Position numbers and translations under genes: made by a program. Positions 8,441-16,723 of a stretch of DNA of 64,000 nucleotides are shown piece by piece (position 1 is the first letter of the stretch; each line of letters starts with the position of its first letter). The notes under the pieces were generated by a model. It was not told the origin of the DNA. It made no database searches and worked only from the letters and a program-made list of their open reading frames with translations. This DNA is from Streptomyces lanatus (lineage in GTDB: Bacteria; Actinomycetota; Actinomycetes; Streptomycetales; Streptomycetaceae), in the NCBI RefSeq assembly GCF_014655715.1, contig NZ_BNBM01000007.1, positions 310,001 to 374,000 on the forward strand, given 5' to 3'.

Positions 8441-9396
8441 TGAAGTACCTGGTGACGGGCGGGGCGGGTTACGTCGGCAGCGTGGTCGCCCAGCATCTGC
8501 TGGAGGCGGGCCACGAGGTCGTCGTACTCGACAACCTCTCCACCGGCTTCCGTGAGGGTGTGCCGTCCGGGGCGTCCTTCATCGAGGGCGACATCCGCGA
8601 CGCCGCCAAGTGGCTGGACTCCTCCTTCGACGCGGTGCTGCACTTCGCCGCGTTCTCGCAGGTCGGCGAGTCGGTCGTGAAGCCCGAGAAGTACTGGGAC
8701 AACAACGTCGGCGGCACCATGGCCCTGCTCGGCGCCATGCGCGACGCGGGCGTGCGCAAGCTGGTCTTCTCCTCCACGGCCGCCACCTACGGCGAGCCGA
8801 CCGAGGTGCCGATCGTGGAATCCGCGCCCACCTCGCCGACCAACCCGTACGGCGCCTCCAAGCTCGCCGTCGACCACATGATCACCGGCGAGGCGGCGGC
8901 CCACGGCCTGGGTGCCGTGTCGCTCCGGTACTTCAACGTCGCGGGCGCCTACGGCGACTGCGGCGAGCGCCACGACCCCGAGTCGCACCTCATCCCGCTC
9001 GTCCTCCAGGTCGCCCAGGGCAGGCGCGACGCGATCTCCGTCTTCGGCGACGACTACCCGACGCCGGACGGCACCTGCGTACGCGACTACATCCATGTCG
9101 CCGACCTCGCCGAGGCCCACCTGCTCGCCGTGCAGGCCGCCACCCCGGGCGAGCACCTCATCTGCAACCTCGGCAACGGCGAAGGCTTCTCCGTGCGCCA
9201 GGTCATCGAGACCGTCCGCCAGGTCACCGGGCACCCGATCCCCGAGGTCGTGGCCCCGCGCCGGGGCGGCGACCCGGCGGCCCTGGTCGCCTCCGCCGAC
9301 ACCGCCCGCGAGCGGCTCGGCTGGAACCCGTCCCGCGCGGACCTCGCGGGGATCGTCGCGGACGCATGGGAGTTCGCGCAGCGGCGCGGCAACTAG
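8440..9396 (+). CDS. galE: UDP-glucose 4-epimerase
   Basis: 318 aa extended SDR enzyme that interconverts UDP-galactose and UDP-glucose. The NAD-binding Rossmann motif GGAGYVGS is at residues 8-15, catalytic Ser/Thr are in FSSTAATYG, and the Tyr-Lys pair is in NPYGASKL; a SLRYFNVAGA block follows. Length and motifs match bacterial GalE. The ATG at 8440 uses the last base of the galT stop (TGATG); a TTG three bases upstream would give the same frame but is less likely. By literature on S. lividans a second constitutive promoter (galP2) lies upstream of galE; it was not identified here. Confidence 0.96.
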   Translation: MKYLVTGGAGYVGSVVAQHLLEAGHEVVVLDNLSTGFREGVPSGASFIEGDIRDAAKWLDSSFDAVLHFAAFSQVGESVVKPEKYWDNNVGGTMALLGAMRDAGVRKLVFSSTAATYGEPTEVPIVESAPTSPTNPYGASKLAVDHMITGEAAAHGLGAVSLRYFNVAGAYGDCGERHDPESHLIPLVLQVAQGRRDAISVFGDDYPTPDGTCVRDYIHVADLAEAHLLAVQAATPGEHLICNLGNGEGFSVRQVIETVRQVTGHPIPEVVAPRRGGDPAALVASADTARERLGWNPSRADLAGIVADAWEFAQRRGN

Positions 9397-9427
9397 AACG
9401 CAGGCAGGGAAAGGTCAGGGTCAGGGG

Positions 9428-10591
9428 ATGAGCGTCGACACGGCAGCCACGGTCGCCGAGCGGTTCAGGGAGCTGTACGGGGCCGAGCCGGAGGGGGTGT
9501 GGGCCGCGCCGGGCCGGGTCAACCTGATCGGCGAGCACACCGACTACAACGACGGCTTCGTGATGCCGTTCGCACTGCCGCACACCGCGGTCGCGGCGGT
9601 CTCGCGGCGGGATGACGGTGTGCTGCGGCTGCACTCGGAGGACGTCGAGGGCGGCGTGGTCGAGCTGCGGCTCGATGACCTCGCGCCCGAGTCGGACAAG
9701 GCCTGGACGGCATACCCGGCGGGCGTCGTCTGGGCCCTCGGCCAGGCCGGGCACGCGCTGACCGGCGCTGACATCCACCTTGCCTCGACGGTCCCGGCGG
9801 GCGCGGGCCTGTCGTCGTCGGCGGCACTGGAGGTCGTGGTCGCCCTCGCGCTCAACGAGCTGTACGGGTTCGGACTCAAGGGCTGGCAGCTGGCCCGGCT
9901 GTGCCAGCGCGCCGAGAACGTCTACGTCGGCGCCCCGGTCGGGATCATGGACCAGACGGCGTCCGCGTGCTGCGAGGCCGGCCACGCCCTGTTCCTCGAC
10001 ACCCGCGACCTCTCCCAGAAGCAGATCCCCTTCGACCTCGCCGCCGAGGGCATGCGCCTCCTCGTCGTCGACACCCAGGTCAAGCACTCCCACAGCGAGG
10101 GCGAGTACGGCAAGCGCCGCGCGGGCTGCGAGCGGGGTGCGGCTCTGCTCGGCGTCGACGCGCTGCGCGACATCCCCTACGGCGAGTTGGACACGGCGCT
10201 CGCAAGGCTCGGCGACGACGAGGAAGCGGTCCGCCTGGTCCGCCACGTCGTCACCGAGGACGAGCGGGTCGAGAAGACGGTGGCCCTGCTGGAGGCGGGC
10301 GAGCCCCGCGCCATCGGCCCGGTCCTGGTGGCCGGCCACGCCTCCCTGCGCGACGACTTCCGCATCTCCTGCCCCGAGCTGGACCTGGTCGTGGACACCG
10401 CCCTGGCGACCGGCGCCCTGGGCGCCCGTATGACGGGCGGCGGCTTCGGCGGCTCGGCGATCGTGCTGGCCGAGGCGGCCGACGTCGAGACCATCACCAA
10501 GGCCGTCGAGCAGGCCTTCGACACCGCGGGCTTCACGGCACCGCGGGTGTTCGAGGCGGTGCCTGCGGCGGGGGCGCGACGGGTGAGCTGA
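9428..10591 (+). CDS. galK: Galactokinase
   Basis: 387 aa GHMP kinase that phosphorylates galactose at C1 with ATP, the entry step of the Leloir pathway. Three family motifs are intact: the galactokinase signature GRVNLIGEHTDYNDGFVMP near residue 25, the ATP-binding PAGAGLSSSAALEV (about 120-133), and RMTGGGFGGSAI near residue 335. ATG 9428 follows an AGGG-type site and lies 31 nt after galE, completing the operon. The much longer upstream extension of this frame is the galE shadow and was discarded. The next gene is convergent, only 12 nt away. Confidence 0.96.
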   Translation: MSVDTAATVAERFRELYGAEPEGVWAAPGRVNLIGEHTDYNDGFVMPFALPHTAVAAVSRRDDGVLRLHSEDVEGGVVELRLDDLAPESDKAWTAYPAGVVWALGQAGHALTGADIHLASTVPAGAGLSSSAALEVVVALALNELYGFGLKGWQLARLCQRAENVYVGAPVGIMDQTASACCEAGHALFLDTRDLSQKQIPFDLAAEGMRLLVVDTQVKHSHSEGEYGKRRAGCERGAALLGVDALRDIPYGELDTALARLGDDEEAVRLVRHVVTEDERVEKTVALLEAGEPRAIGPVLVAGHASLRDDFRISCPELDLVVDTALATGALGARMTGGGFGGSAIVLAEAADVETITKAVEQAFDTAGFTAPRVFEAVPAAGARRVS

Positions 10592-10603
10592 CCAGGCGCC
10601 CTC

Positions 10604-11506
10604 CTAGACGTATCCCCACTCCCGGCACATCGGCCGCAGCACCTCCGCGATCTCGTCCCGCGTCGGTGCCGGCCGGTCCGGCTGGACGCGGCCCGAGCGG
10701 ATCTTGTCGTTCCAGTCCCCGAAGCCACCGCCCAGGACGGCGCCCTCCAGGCTGCCGCCGTAGTCGAGCATGCCGGGTTCGAAGTCGAGGTCCAGGAAAC
10801 GGCAGATGGCCCGGAGTTCGGTGGCGGGGTCGGTGGTGAGGTCCTCGTAGCGCAGGATGTGGCCGCCGACCTCGGCATGGGCCTCCTCCATGGCCTCCAT
10901 GTACTTCAGGACCCGCTCGGCCGCGTCCTCGCGGGTGCGGTCGGGGACGGCTTCGTGCCAGGAGCGGGCGACCGCGGCCGGGTGCCGGCGCAGGAAGACG
11001 AAGCGGGCGTCGGGCCAGGCCTCGGCGATGCGGCGCCAGGCGAAGGCGTTGCCCGGGGTCTTCTCCACGATGAACGACTTGCCGGACTTCACCAGTTCCC
11101 GGTGCAGGGTCCGGTCCCACAGCAGCGCTTCGAGCTCCTCGTACCCGAGGCCGAGCGCCCGCATCGACTTCTCGGTGGGGCTGTGGGTCTTGAAGTACAC
11201 CTCCAGGCCGGTCAGATGCAGCTCGTGCGCTGCGTGCAGCCGGGAGTGAGCGCCCAGCATCATGCGCAGCAGGGTCGAGCCGGAGCGGACGGAGGTGAGG
11301 ATGAACACGGGCTGTTCGAGCAGCCGGTCCACGGCCGGGTCCACGTGGCTCATGGGTACGGCCGCCGGGCGCTCGGGGCGTGGACCTCGCGGCTTCGGTA
11401 TGGCGTTGAGACTGCCCGGCGCCGGCTCCCGGACCGGCGGCACCTTGCGCACTTGGTACCCGGTCGTCGCGCCGATCTTCGAGTTCAGCTTCCGCAGCAT
11501 GCTCAT
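10604..11506 (-). CDS. Sulfotransferase-family protein
   Basis: 300 aa. The PAPS-binding loop is readable as FILTSVRSGSTLLRMMLGAHS (5'-PSB motif, about residues 57-77), and the second PAPS contact region resembles ARFVFLRRHPAAVARSW (3'-PB, about 150-170). PAPS-dependent sulfotransferases move sulfate to hydroxyls of carbohydrates, lipids or peptides; the acceptor cannot be read from the sequence. ATG 11506 is chosen over the longer frame because TACCCT (minus strand, 11519-11514) lies 7 nt upstream, the leaderless arrangement common in Streptomyces, and no ribosome site is visible. The GNAT gene ends 41 nt upstream on the same strand. Confidence 0.82.
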   Translation of the reverse strand: MSMLRKLNSKIGATTGYQVRKVPPVREPAPGSLNAIPKPRGPRPERPAAVPMSHVDPAVDRLLEQPVFILTSVRSGSTLLRMMLGAHSRLHAAHELHLTGLEVYFKTHSPTEKSMRALGLGYEELEALLWDRTLHRELVKSGKSFIVEKTPGNAFAWRRIAEAWPDARFVFLRRHPAAVARSWHEAVPDRTREDAAERVLKYMEAMEEAHAEVGGHILRYEDLTTDPATELRAICRFLDLDFEPGMLDYGGSLEGAVLGGGFGDWNDKIRSGRVQPDRPAPTRDEIAEVLRPMCREWGYV

Positions 11507-11547
11507 GGGGCGGAGGGTAGGGGACGTGTCTGAGACAGCACTGAGAC

Positions 11548-11997
11548 TCAGCTCGCCGCCAGCTGTTTGGTCAACGTGTACTCCGTGATGCCCGGCGGAT
11601 AGTCCGGGATCACGCAGACCACCTCGTATCCCTGCTTCTTGTAGAAGTCCGGCGCCTGGAAGTCCCAGGTCTCCAGGCGCACGGAGGTGCAACCGCGCTC
11701 GGCGTGGGCCACGCGCTCCGCGTGGGCGAGCAGTCGTGAACCGAGGCCGGAGCCGCGATGGCGCTCGTCCACCCAGAGGTAGGTGACATGGAGCCAGGTG
11801 GTCCAGGTGTGGCCGACGAGACCGCCGGCCAGTGCGCCGGAGTCGTCCAACGCCCATACCTGGAGCGGGAGTTCGCGTTCACCTGGGGTTCCGCGCAGGG
11901 CGCGCAGGACCGGGGAGGCCGCCGTGTTGGTGGCCAGCAGCCGTCGGCGGAGCAGATCCTGGCGCGATTTGTCGACTTCTGTCTCCAGACGAAACAT
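11548..11997 (-). CDS. GNAT-family N-acetyltransferase
   Basis: 149 aa from MFRLETEVDK. The acetyl-CoA binding motif A is clear: VTYLWVDERHRGSGLGSRLLAHAE (R/Q-x-x-G-x-G/A form, about 75-98), followed by SVRLETWDFQAPDFYKKQGYE, the motif B region. Substrate unknown. The start is uncertain: ATG 11997 has GGTGAG four bases upstream, ATG 12009 (MVSRMF) is the alternative, and the longer frame to 12117 lacks support. It sits just upstream of the sulfotransferase on the same strand and may share a transcript, although the sulfotransferase appears to have its own promoter. Confidence 0.82.
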   Translation of the reverse strand: MFRLETEVDKSRQDLLRRRLLATNTAASPVLRALRGTPGERELPLQVWALDDSGALAGGLVGHTWTTWLHVTYLWVDERHRGSGLGSRLLAHAERVAHAERGCTSVRLETWDFQAPDFYKKQGYEVVCVIPDYPPGITEYTLTKQLAAS

Positions 11998-12284
11998 GCG
12001 GCTCACCATAAACGCGTCGGCCAACCAGTTCTGCAAATTACCTTCCGCTCCTGCCCCCCGGCCGTACCCTGATGAACAGCACCGGTGGGGGCCGGTGCTG
12101 ATCAGGGGGCGAGACACGCGGGTTCGACGCCCGATGTGGGGGGTAGCAGTTCCTGCACGGCGGCGGCCGTGCGCGCATCCTTCGCGTTTCGGGCGTCGTC
12201 CCCGTGACGGTCTTCGTCTCCCGGTGTCGTCCTCACGACGATGGGGTATCCCCTGCTCTTCGAGAGCCTGGGGAAGGGGGTTTC

Positions 12285-13052
12285 GTGGTTCGCATCCGAG
12301 TGCTGGTCGTCGACGACCATCGAATCTTCGCCGAGTCGCTCGCCGCCGCCCTGGCCGCCGAGCCCGATGTCGACGTCTCCGCCGCCGGCAGCGGTCCGGC
12401 AGCTCTGCGCAGCCTGGAGCGCGCGGCCGCCGAGGGGCGGCGGTTCGATGTCCTGCTCGTCGACGCCGATCTGGGCGGCAGTGTGCCGGGGGTCCGGCCG
12501 GCCGTGCCCGTGCAGGAGGTGGGCGAGGACGGGCTCGTGGACGGTATCTCGCTGGTCGTCGGGGTCCGCTCGGCGCAGCCCGCCGTACGGATCGTGGTCC
12601 TGGCCGAGAAGGACGATCCGCGCCGGGCCGCGCTCGCCCTGCAGGCGGGGGCGTCGGGCTGGGTGGCCAAGGACTGCTCGCTGTCCCGGCTGCTCACGGT
12701 CATCCGGGGGGTCCTGCGTGACGAGACGCATCTGCCGCCCGCCCTGCTCACGGGCGTGCTGCGGGAGCTGACGGCGGCCCGTAAGCACCGCACCGAGAGC
12801 GAGCGGCTGGTGGAGTCGCTGACGCCGCGCGAGCGGGAGGTCCTACGCTGCATGGTGGCGGGACTGGGGCGCAAGGCGGTCGCCGAGCGCCTGTTCCTCT
12901 CCCCGCACACCGTCCGCACCCATATGCAGAACGTCCTCGGCAAACTGGGCGTCCACTCCACCCTCGCCGCCGTCGCCCTCGCGCGCCGGGCCGGGGTCGG
13001 GCCCGTCGACCTAGCCGGGGATGTTGTCGAACGGGGCGGTCAGCTGGCGTAG
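12285..13052 (+). CDS. Orphan NarL/LuxR-family response regulator
   Basis: 255 aa. The receiver has the acidic pair (VLVVDDHR), phospho-acceptor Asp in LLVDADLGG and the conserved Lys in ASGWVAKD. An insertion of about 25 residues after the Asp (GSVPGVRPAVPVQEV...) is unusual. The C-terminal LuxR HTH is intact (LTPREREVLRCMVAGL, SPHTVRTHMQNVLGKLGV). It should bind DNA as a dimer. No kinase is adjacent; the unpaired kinase at 25529 is one candidate partner by exclusion only. GTG 12285 is favoured because GGGAAGGGGG lies 4-5 nt upstream. The last 42 bases overlap the 3' end of the convergent MarR gene. Confidence 0.87.
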   Translation: MVRIRVLVVDDHRIFAESLAAALAAEPDVDVSAAGSGPAALRSLERAAAEGRRFDVLLVDADLGGSVPGVRPAVPVQEVGEDGLVDGISLVVGVRSAQPAVRIVVLAEKDDPRRAALALQAGASGWVAKDCSLSRLLTVIRGVLRDETHLPPALLTGVLRELTAARKHRTESERLVESLTPREREVLRCMVAGLGRKAVAERLFLSPHTVRTHMQNVLGKLGVHSTLAAVALARRAGVGPVDLAGDVVERGGQLA

Positions 13053-13508
13053 CAGTCCCGCCAGTTCACCGCGCTGGGCACGCGACAGCTCGGCGAGGAT
13101 CGCGCGCTCCTGGTCCAGCAGACCGGCGAGCGCCTGGTCCGCGCGGTCGCGGCCCTCGTCGGTCAGCCGTACCAGCACACCGCGTCGGTCGCTGGGGTCG
13201 GGGAGGCGCTCCACCAGGCCCTTCTTGGCCAGACGGTCGATGCGGTTGGTCATCGTGCCGGAGGTGACCAGGGTCTGCGTCAGCAACTGTCCCGGGGAGA
13301 GCTGATACGGCGTTCCCGCGCGCCTGAGCGCGGTCAGCACATCGAACTCCCAGGGCTCCAGGGCGTGCTCGGAGAAGGCCAGCCGACGTGCGCGATCCAG
13401 ATGCCGGGCCAGTCTGCTGACCCGGCTGAGCACTTCGAGCGGTTCCACGTCGAGGTCCGGGCGCTCCCGGCGCCATGCTGCGACCAGCCGATCGACCTCG
13501 TCCTCCAT
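13011..13508 (-). CDS. MarR-family transcriptional regulator
   Basis: 165 aa winged-helix protein with the MarR core: LEPWEFDVLTALRRAG, then TSGTMTNRIDRLAKKGLVER and the wing DPSDRRGVLVRLTDEG. Such proteins repress divergent genes and release DNA on binding small ligands or oxidation; no Cys is present in the core, arguing against a redox sensor of the OhrR type. Start ATG 13508 has TACACT on the minus strand (13521-13516) 7 nt upstream, suggesting a leaderless mRNA. A palindrome in the shared promoter region probably controls both this gene and the divergent methyltransferase. The 3' end overlaps the convergent response regulator. Confidence 0.9.
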   Translation of the reverse strand: MEDEVDRLVAAWRRERPDLDVEPLEVLSRVSRLARHLDRARRLAFSEHALEPWEFDVLTALRRAGTPYQLSPGQLLTQTLVTSGTMTNRIDRLAKKGLVERLPDPSDRRGVLVRLTDEGRDRADQALAGLLDQERAILAELSRAQRGELAGLLRQLTAPFDNIPG

Positions 13509-13541
13509 GGCGATCAGTGTAGTGGTTGTGTCGACGTGAAG

Positions 13542-13559
13542 TCTCTTGACGTCAAGATA
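13542..13559. promoter_or_regulatory. MarR-type operator palindrome
   Basis: CTTGACGTCAAG (13545-13556) is a perfect 12-bp palindrome inside an 18-bp near-palindrome (13542-13559, one mismatched pair). It lies between marR and the methyltransferase gene, the usual place for a MarR dimer to control both directions. Confidence 0.65.
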
Positions 13560-13607
13560 TCGAGGAGGGCAGGCTGGAGAGCGAGCGAGAGACAGGAGAT
13601 CTCCAGC

Positions 13608-14417
13608 ATGTCCGCTGCCACCACCCCCACCTGGGATCCCGCCCAGTACCTGCGCCATGCCGGCCACCGCGCCCGCCCCTTCATCGACCTCCTCGCCCGC
13701 GTCCCCGACCTCCCCGGCGACCGGCCCCGCATCGCCGACCTCGGCTGCGGACCCGGCAATGTCACCGTCCTGCTCGCCGAGCGCTGGCCCACCGCGCACA
13801 TCACCGGCCACGACAACTCCACCGAGATGCTCGACAAGGCCCACGTCGAGCACGAGGGGCCGACGGCGGGCGGCGGCCGCATCGACTTCGCCCACGCCGA
13901 CGTACGGACATGGACGCCACGGGAGCCGTACGACCTGATCGTCAGCAATGCCACGCTCCAGTGGGTGCCGGGGCACGCCGACCGTTTCGCGGACTGGGTC
14001 GCGGCCCTCCGGCCCGGCGGCACCTTCGCCTTCCAGGTCCCCGGCAATTTCGACGCCCCCAGCCACCGCCTGATGCGCGACCTGGCCCCCCGCCACGGCC
14101 TCGCCGACACCCTCCGCCACGACGACGCCGTACTCGCCCCACAGGCCTACCTCGCCCGGCTGGCCGACCTGGGCTGCGCCGCGGACGTCTGGGAGACGAC
14201 GTACGTCCACCTCCTGACCGGCGAGGACCCGGTGCTGGACTGGGTGAAGGGCACGGGGCTACGTCCGGTCCTGACCGCCCTCGCCGACGACCCCGAGCGG
14301 CGGGAGGCATTCCTGGACGAGTACCGGTCGGCCCTGCGCGAGGCATATCCGGCCGGGGCGCACGGCACGCCCTTCCCGTTCCGCCGGATCTTCGCGGTGG
14401 CCGCCAAGGAGGCGTGA
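13608..14417 (+). CDS. tam: SAM-dependent methyltransferase, trans-aconitate 2-methyltransferase type
   Basis: 269 aa. The SAM-binding motif I, IADLGCGPGNVTVLLAERW, is followed by GHDNSTEMLDKA (motif II/acidic ribose contact), FAHADVRTW and LIVSNATLQWVPGHADRF, a run typical of trans-aconitate methyltransferases, which detoxify aconitate esters off the citrate cycle. Length fits the family (about 250-270). Start ATG 13608 has AGGAGA 9-10 nt upstream. Its TGA overlaps the ATG of the VOC gene (TGATG). Control by the divergent MarR protein through the palindrome at 13542-13559 is inferred. The name is family-level; activity on aconitate is not proved. Confidence 0.85.
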   Translation: MSAATTPTWDPAQYLRHAGHRARPFIDLLARVPDLPGDRPRIADLGCGPGNVTVLLAERWPTAHITGHDNSTEMLDKAHVEHEGPTAGGGRIDFAHADVRTWTPREPYDLIVSNATLQWVPGHADRFADWVAALRPGGTFAFQVPGNFDAPSHRLMRDLAPRHGLADTLRHDDAVLAPQAYLARLADLGCAADVWETTYVHLLTGEDPVLDWVKGTGLRPVLTALADDPERREAFLDEYRSALREAYPAGAHGTPFPFRRIFAVAAKEA

Positions 14418-14803
14418 TGCTGACAGCCGTCGATCATGTGCAGCTGGCGGCACCGGCCGGTTCGGAGGACCGACTGCGGACGTACTACGTGGACACCCTC
14501 GGCATGACGGAGATCCCCAAGCCACCGGCACTGGCCGCGCGCGGGGGCTGCTGGTTCCGGTCGGGCGGCGTACAGCTGCACCTCGGCATCGAGGCGGACT
14601 TCTGCCCGGCGAAGAAGGCGCATCCAGGGCTGCGGGTCACCGGGATCGAGCGGTACGGCGCCCGGCTGGCAGCCCACGGGGCGCACGTGGAGTGGGACGA
14701 GGACCTGCCGGGACACCGGCGGTTCTACTCGTACGACCCCGTGGGCAACCGGCTGGAGTTCCTGGAGCCGGTGGAACTCAGGACGTGCGGCCCAGGTGAG
14801 TGA
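14417..14803 (+). CDS. VOC-superfamily (glyoxalase/bleomycin-resistance fold) protein
   Basis: 128 aa, two beta-alpha-beta-beta-beta modules. Candidate metal ligands are His in VDHVQLAAP, His in QLHLGIE and Glu in GNRLEFLEP, matching the pattern of small VOC enzymes. The substrate cannot be named. AAGGAG precedes the ATG, which overlaps the stop of the methyltransferase gene, so the two are translationally coupled and presumably under the same MarR control. The 3' end overlaps a toxin remnant on the other strand by about 26 bp. Confidence 0.83.
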   Translation: MLTAVDHVQLAAPAGSEDRLRTYYVDTLGMTEIPKPPALAARGGCWFRSGGVQLHLGIEADFCPAKKAHPGLRVTGIERYGARLAAHGAHVEWDEDLPGHRRFYSYDPVGNRLEFLEPVELRTCGPGE

Positions 14804-15012
14804 CGAGGATGTGGATCACTGCTTCGTCGATGACGTACAGGACGCGGTGTTTCGGCGAGTGCGTCTTCGAGATCCTCCATCACCCGCGGCGATACGAGGA
14901 GAGCGGCGGCTTCTCCTCCGTCAGTGAGGGCGATGGCCTCGCGGTTGTGGGCGACGTACCGAACGAGATCCCCAAGCTGGGAACCGGCCTCGCTGACCGT
15001 GATTTCCATCAT
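14778..15012 (-). pseudogene. Collapsed Phd/YefM antitoxin - RelE/ParE toxin cassette
   Basis: Reading leftward from ATG 15012/15009, the first 50 or so codons give a clean Phd/YefM antitoxin N-terminus (MEITVSEAGSQLGDLVRYV and ALLVSPRVMEDLEDAL). At about 14850 the antitoxin frame turns into Arg/Ser/Pro-rich nonsense. In the +1 frame, starting exactly there, the DNA encodes HRVLYVIDEAVIHILVTHLG and a stop at 14778-14780, which resembles the last beta-strands of a RelE/ParE toxin. The simplest reading is an internal deletion that removed the antitoxin C-terminus and most of the toxin. What remains should not encode a working toxin. Family calls are by eye. Confidence 0.7.
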
Positions 15013-15038
15013 GCAGCGCTGCTTTCGTGGCCCTCGGT

Positions 15039-15716
15039 TCAGCTCTTCCGTCGCCCTATCAGGTGCGGCTTCGCCTCCAGCCCGTCCAGCCCGTGCCACG
15101 CCAGATTCACCAGATGGGCCGCCACCTCCGCCTTCTTCGGGCGGCGGACGTCCAGCCACCACTGGCCGGTCAGGGCGACCATGCCGACCAGGGCCTGGGC
15201 GTACAGGGGGGCCAGCTTGGGGTCGAAGCCGCGGCTCTTGAACTCGCGGCCCAGGATGTCCTCCACCTGGGTGGCGATGTCCGAGATGAGGGAGGCGAAG
15301 GAACCCGTCGACTGGGGGATGGGGGAGTCGCGGACCAGGATGCGGAAGCCGTCCGTGTACTCCTCGATGTAGTCGAGGAGGGCGAAGGCCGCCTGCTCGC
15401 AGAGTTCCCGGGGGTGGCCGGCCGTGAGGGAGCCGGTCACCATGTCCAGCAGGCGGCGCATCTCGCGGTCCACGACCACCGCGTACAGCCCCTCCTTGCC
15501 ACCGAAGTGCTCGTACACCACCGGCTTCGAGACGCCCGCCTTCGCGGCGATCTCCTCCACCGACGTGCCCTCGAAGCCCTTCGCGGCGAACAGGGTGCGA
15601 CCGATCTCCAGCAGCTGCTGGCGGCGCTCCGCACCGGTCATCCGGGTACGGCGGGCCCGCCGCTGCTTCTCATTGCCGGGGGTGCTGCTGGAGTCGGTCG
15701 CCACGGCGTCAATCAT
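15039..15716 (-). CDS. TetR-family regulator, co-transcribed with the desaturase
   Basis: 225 aa. The N-terminal HTH is typical (EIGRTLFAAKGFEGTSVEEIAAKAGVSKPVVYEHFGGKEGLY, about 35-75), followed by an all-helical ligand-binding domain. Its ATG (15716-15714) overlaps the desaturase TGA (ATGA), so it is the second gene of a desaturase-regulator operon and probably senses an acyl-CoA or fatty acid and feeds back on desaturation. TACGG-based inverted repeats upstream of the desaturase are the obvious candidate operator. Longer N-terminal extensions of this frame run into the desaturase gene and were rejected. Confidence 0.9.
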   Translation of the reverse strand: MIDAVATDSSSTPGNEKQRRARRTRMTGAERRQQLLEIGRTLFAAKGFEGTSVEEIAAKAGVSKPVVYEHFGGKEGLYAVVVDREMRRLLDMVTGSLTAGHPRELCEQAAFALLDYIEEYTDGFRILVRDSPIPQSTGSFASLISDIATQVEDILGREFKSRGFDPKLAPLYAQALVGMVALTGQWWLDVRRPKKAEVAAHLVNLAWHGLDGLEAKPHLIGRRKS

Positions 15717-16723
15717 GCCGCCTTTACGGGTTCCTTCCGGCGCCGGGAGCCGCCTTCCCCGGTGTTCCGGCGCGAATCGATACGCGAGCGTGACGGCCAG
15801 CGCACGTCGTACGCCCAGCCGAGCTGCTCGCACCAGCGGATGATCCGCGCCGAGGAATCGATCTGCCCGCGCTCCACACCGTGCCGCGCCGACGTCGGGT
15901 CGGCGTGGTGCAGGTTGTGCCAGGACTCGCCGCAGGACAGGATCGCCAGCCACCACACGTTGCCGGACATGTCACGCGACTTGAAGGGGCGCTTGCCCAC
16001 CGCGTGGCAGATCGAGTTGATCGACCAGGTGACGTGGTGCAGCAGGGCCACCCGCACGAGAGAGCCCCAGAAGAAGCCCGTGAACGCACCCCACCAGGAC
16101 ATCGTCACCAGACCGCCGATCAGCGCCGGCAGGGCCAGGGACAGCACCGTCCACCAGATGAACTGACGCGAGATCGTACGGATCGCCCGGTCCTTGATCA
16201 GATCCGGCGCGTACTTCTCCTGCGAGGTCCGCTCCTCGTCGAACATCCAGCCGATGTGCGCCCACCACAGGCCCTTCATCAGCGCCGGAACGGTCTCCCC
16301 GTAACGCCACGGCGAGTGCGGGTCACCCTCCGCGTCGGAGAACTTGTGATGCTTGCGGTGGTCGGCGACCCACCGCACCAGCGGGCCCTCCACCGCCATC
16401 GAACCGGCGATCGCGAGCGCGATGCGCAGCGGCCGCTTCGCCTTGAAGGAACCGTGGGTGAAGTACCGGTGGTAGCCGATCGTGACGCCGTGGCAGGCGA
16501 AGAAGTAGAAGAACACCAGCAGACCGAGGTCCACCCAGCTCACGCCCCAGCCCCAGGCCAGCGGCACCGCGGCGGCCAGCGCGAGGAACGGGACGACGAT
16601 GAACAGAAGGAGCGCGAACTGCTCGAGCGACCCCTTCTTCTCGCCGCCGAGCGTGGCTGAGGGAACTGGGGTGTCGTCGTTCGCCTTCGGGGCGTCTTCG
16701 ATCACATCGGAGCTCGTGGTCAT
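15713..16723 (-). CDS. Acyl-CoA (delta-9 type) fatty acid desaturase
   Basis: 336 aa membrane di-iron enzyme. All three histidine boxes are intact: HRYFTH, HRKHH (in ADHRKHHKFSDAEGDPHSPW) and HNLHH (in ESWHNLHHADP). Four hydrophobic segments flank them (FIVVPFLALAAAVPLAW, LGLLVFFYFFACHGVTIGY and two later). It introduces a cis double bond into fatty acyl chains, tuning membrane fluidity; the electron donor is encoded elsewhere. ATG 16723 has AGGGGA about 6 nt upstream. Divergent from ppc, with overlapping TACGG inverted repeats in between, and coupled to the downstream tetR gene. Confidence 0.93.
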   Translation of the reverse strand: MTTSSDVIEDAPKANDDTPVPSATLGGEKKGSLEQFALLLFIVVPFLALAAAVPLAWGWGVSWVDLGLLVFFYFFACHGVTIGYHRYFTHGSFKAKRPLRIALAIAGSMAVEGPLVRWVADHRKHHKFSDAEGDPHSPWRYGETVPALMKGLWWAHIGWMFDEERTSQEKYAPDLIKDRAIRTISRQFIWWTVLSLALPALIGGLVTMSWWGAFTGFFWGSLVRVALLHHVTWSINSICHAVGKRPFKSRDMSGNVWWLAILSCGESWHNLHHADPTSARHGVERGQIDSSARIIRWCEQLGWAYDVRWPSRSRIDSRRNTGEGGSRRRKEPVKAA

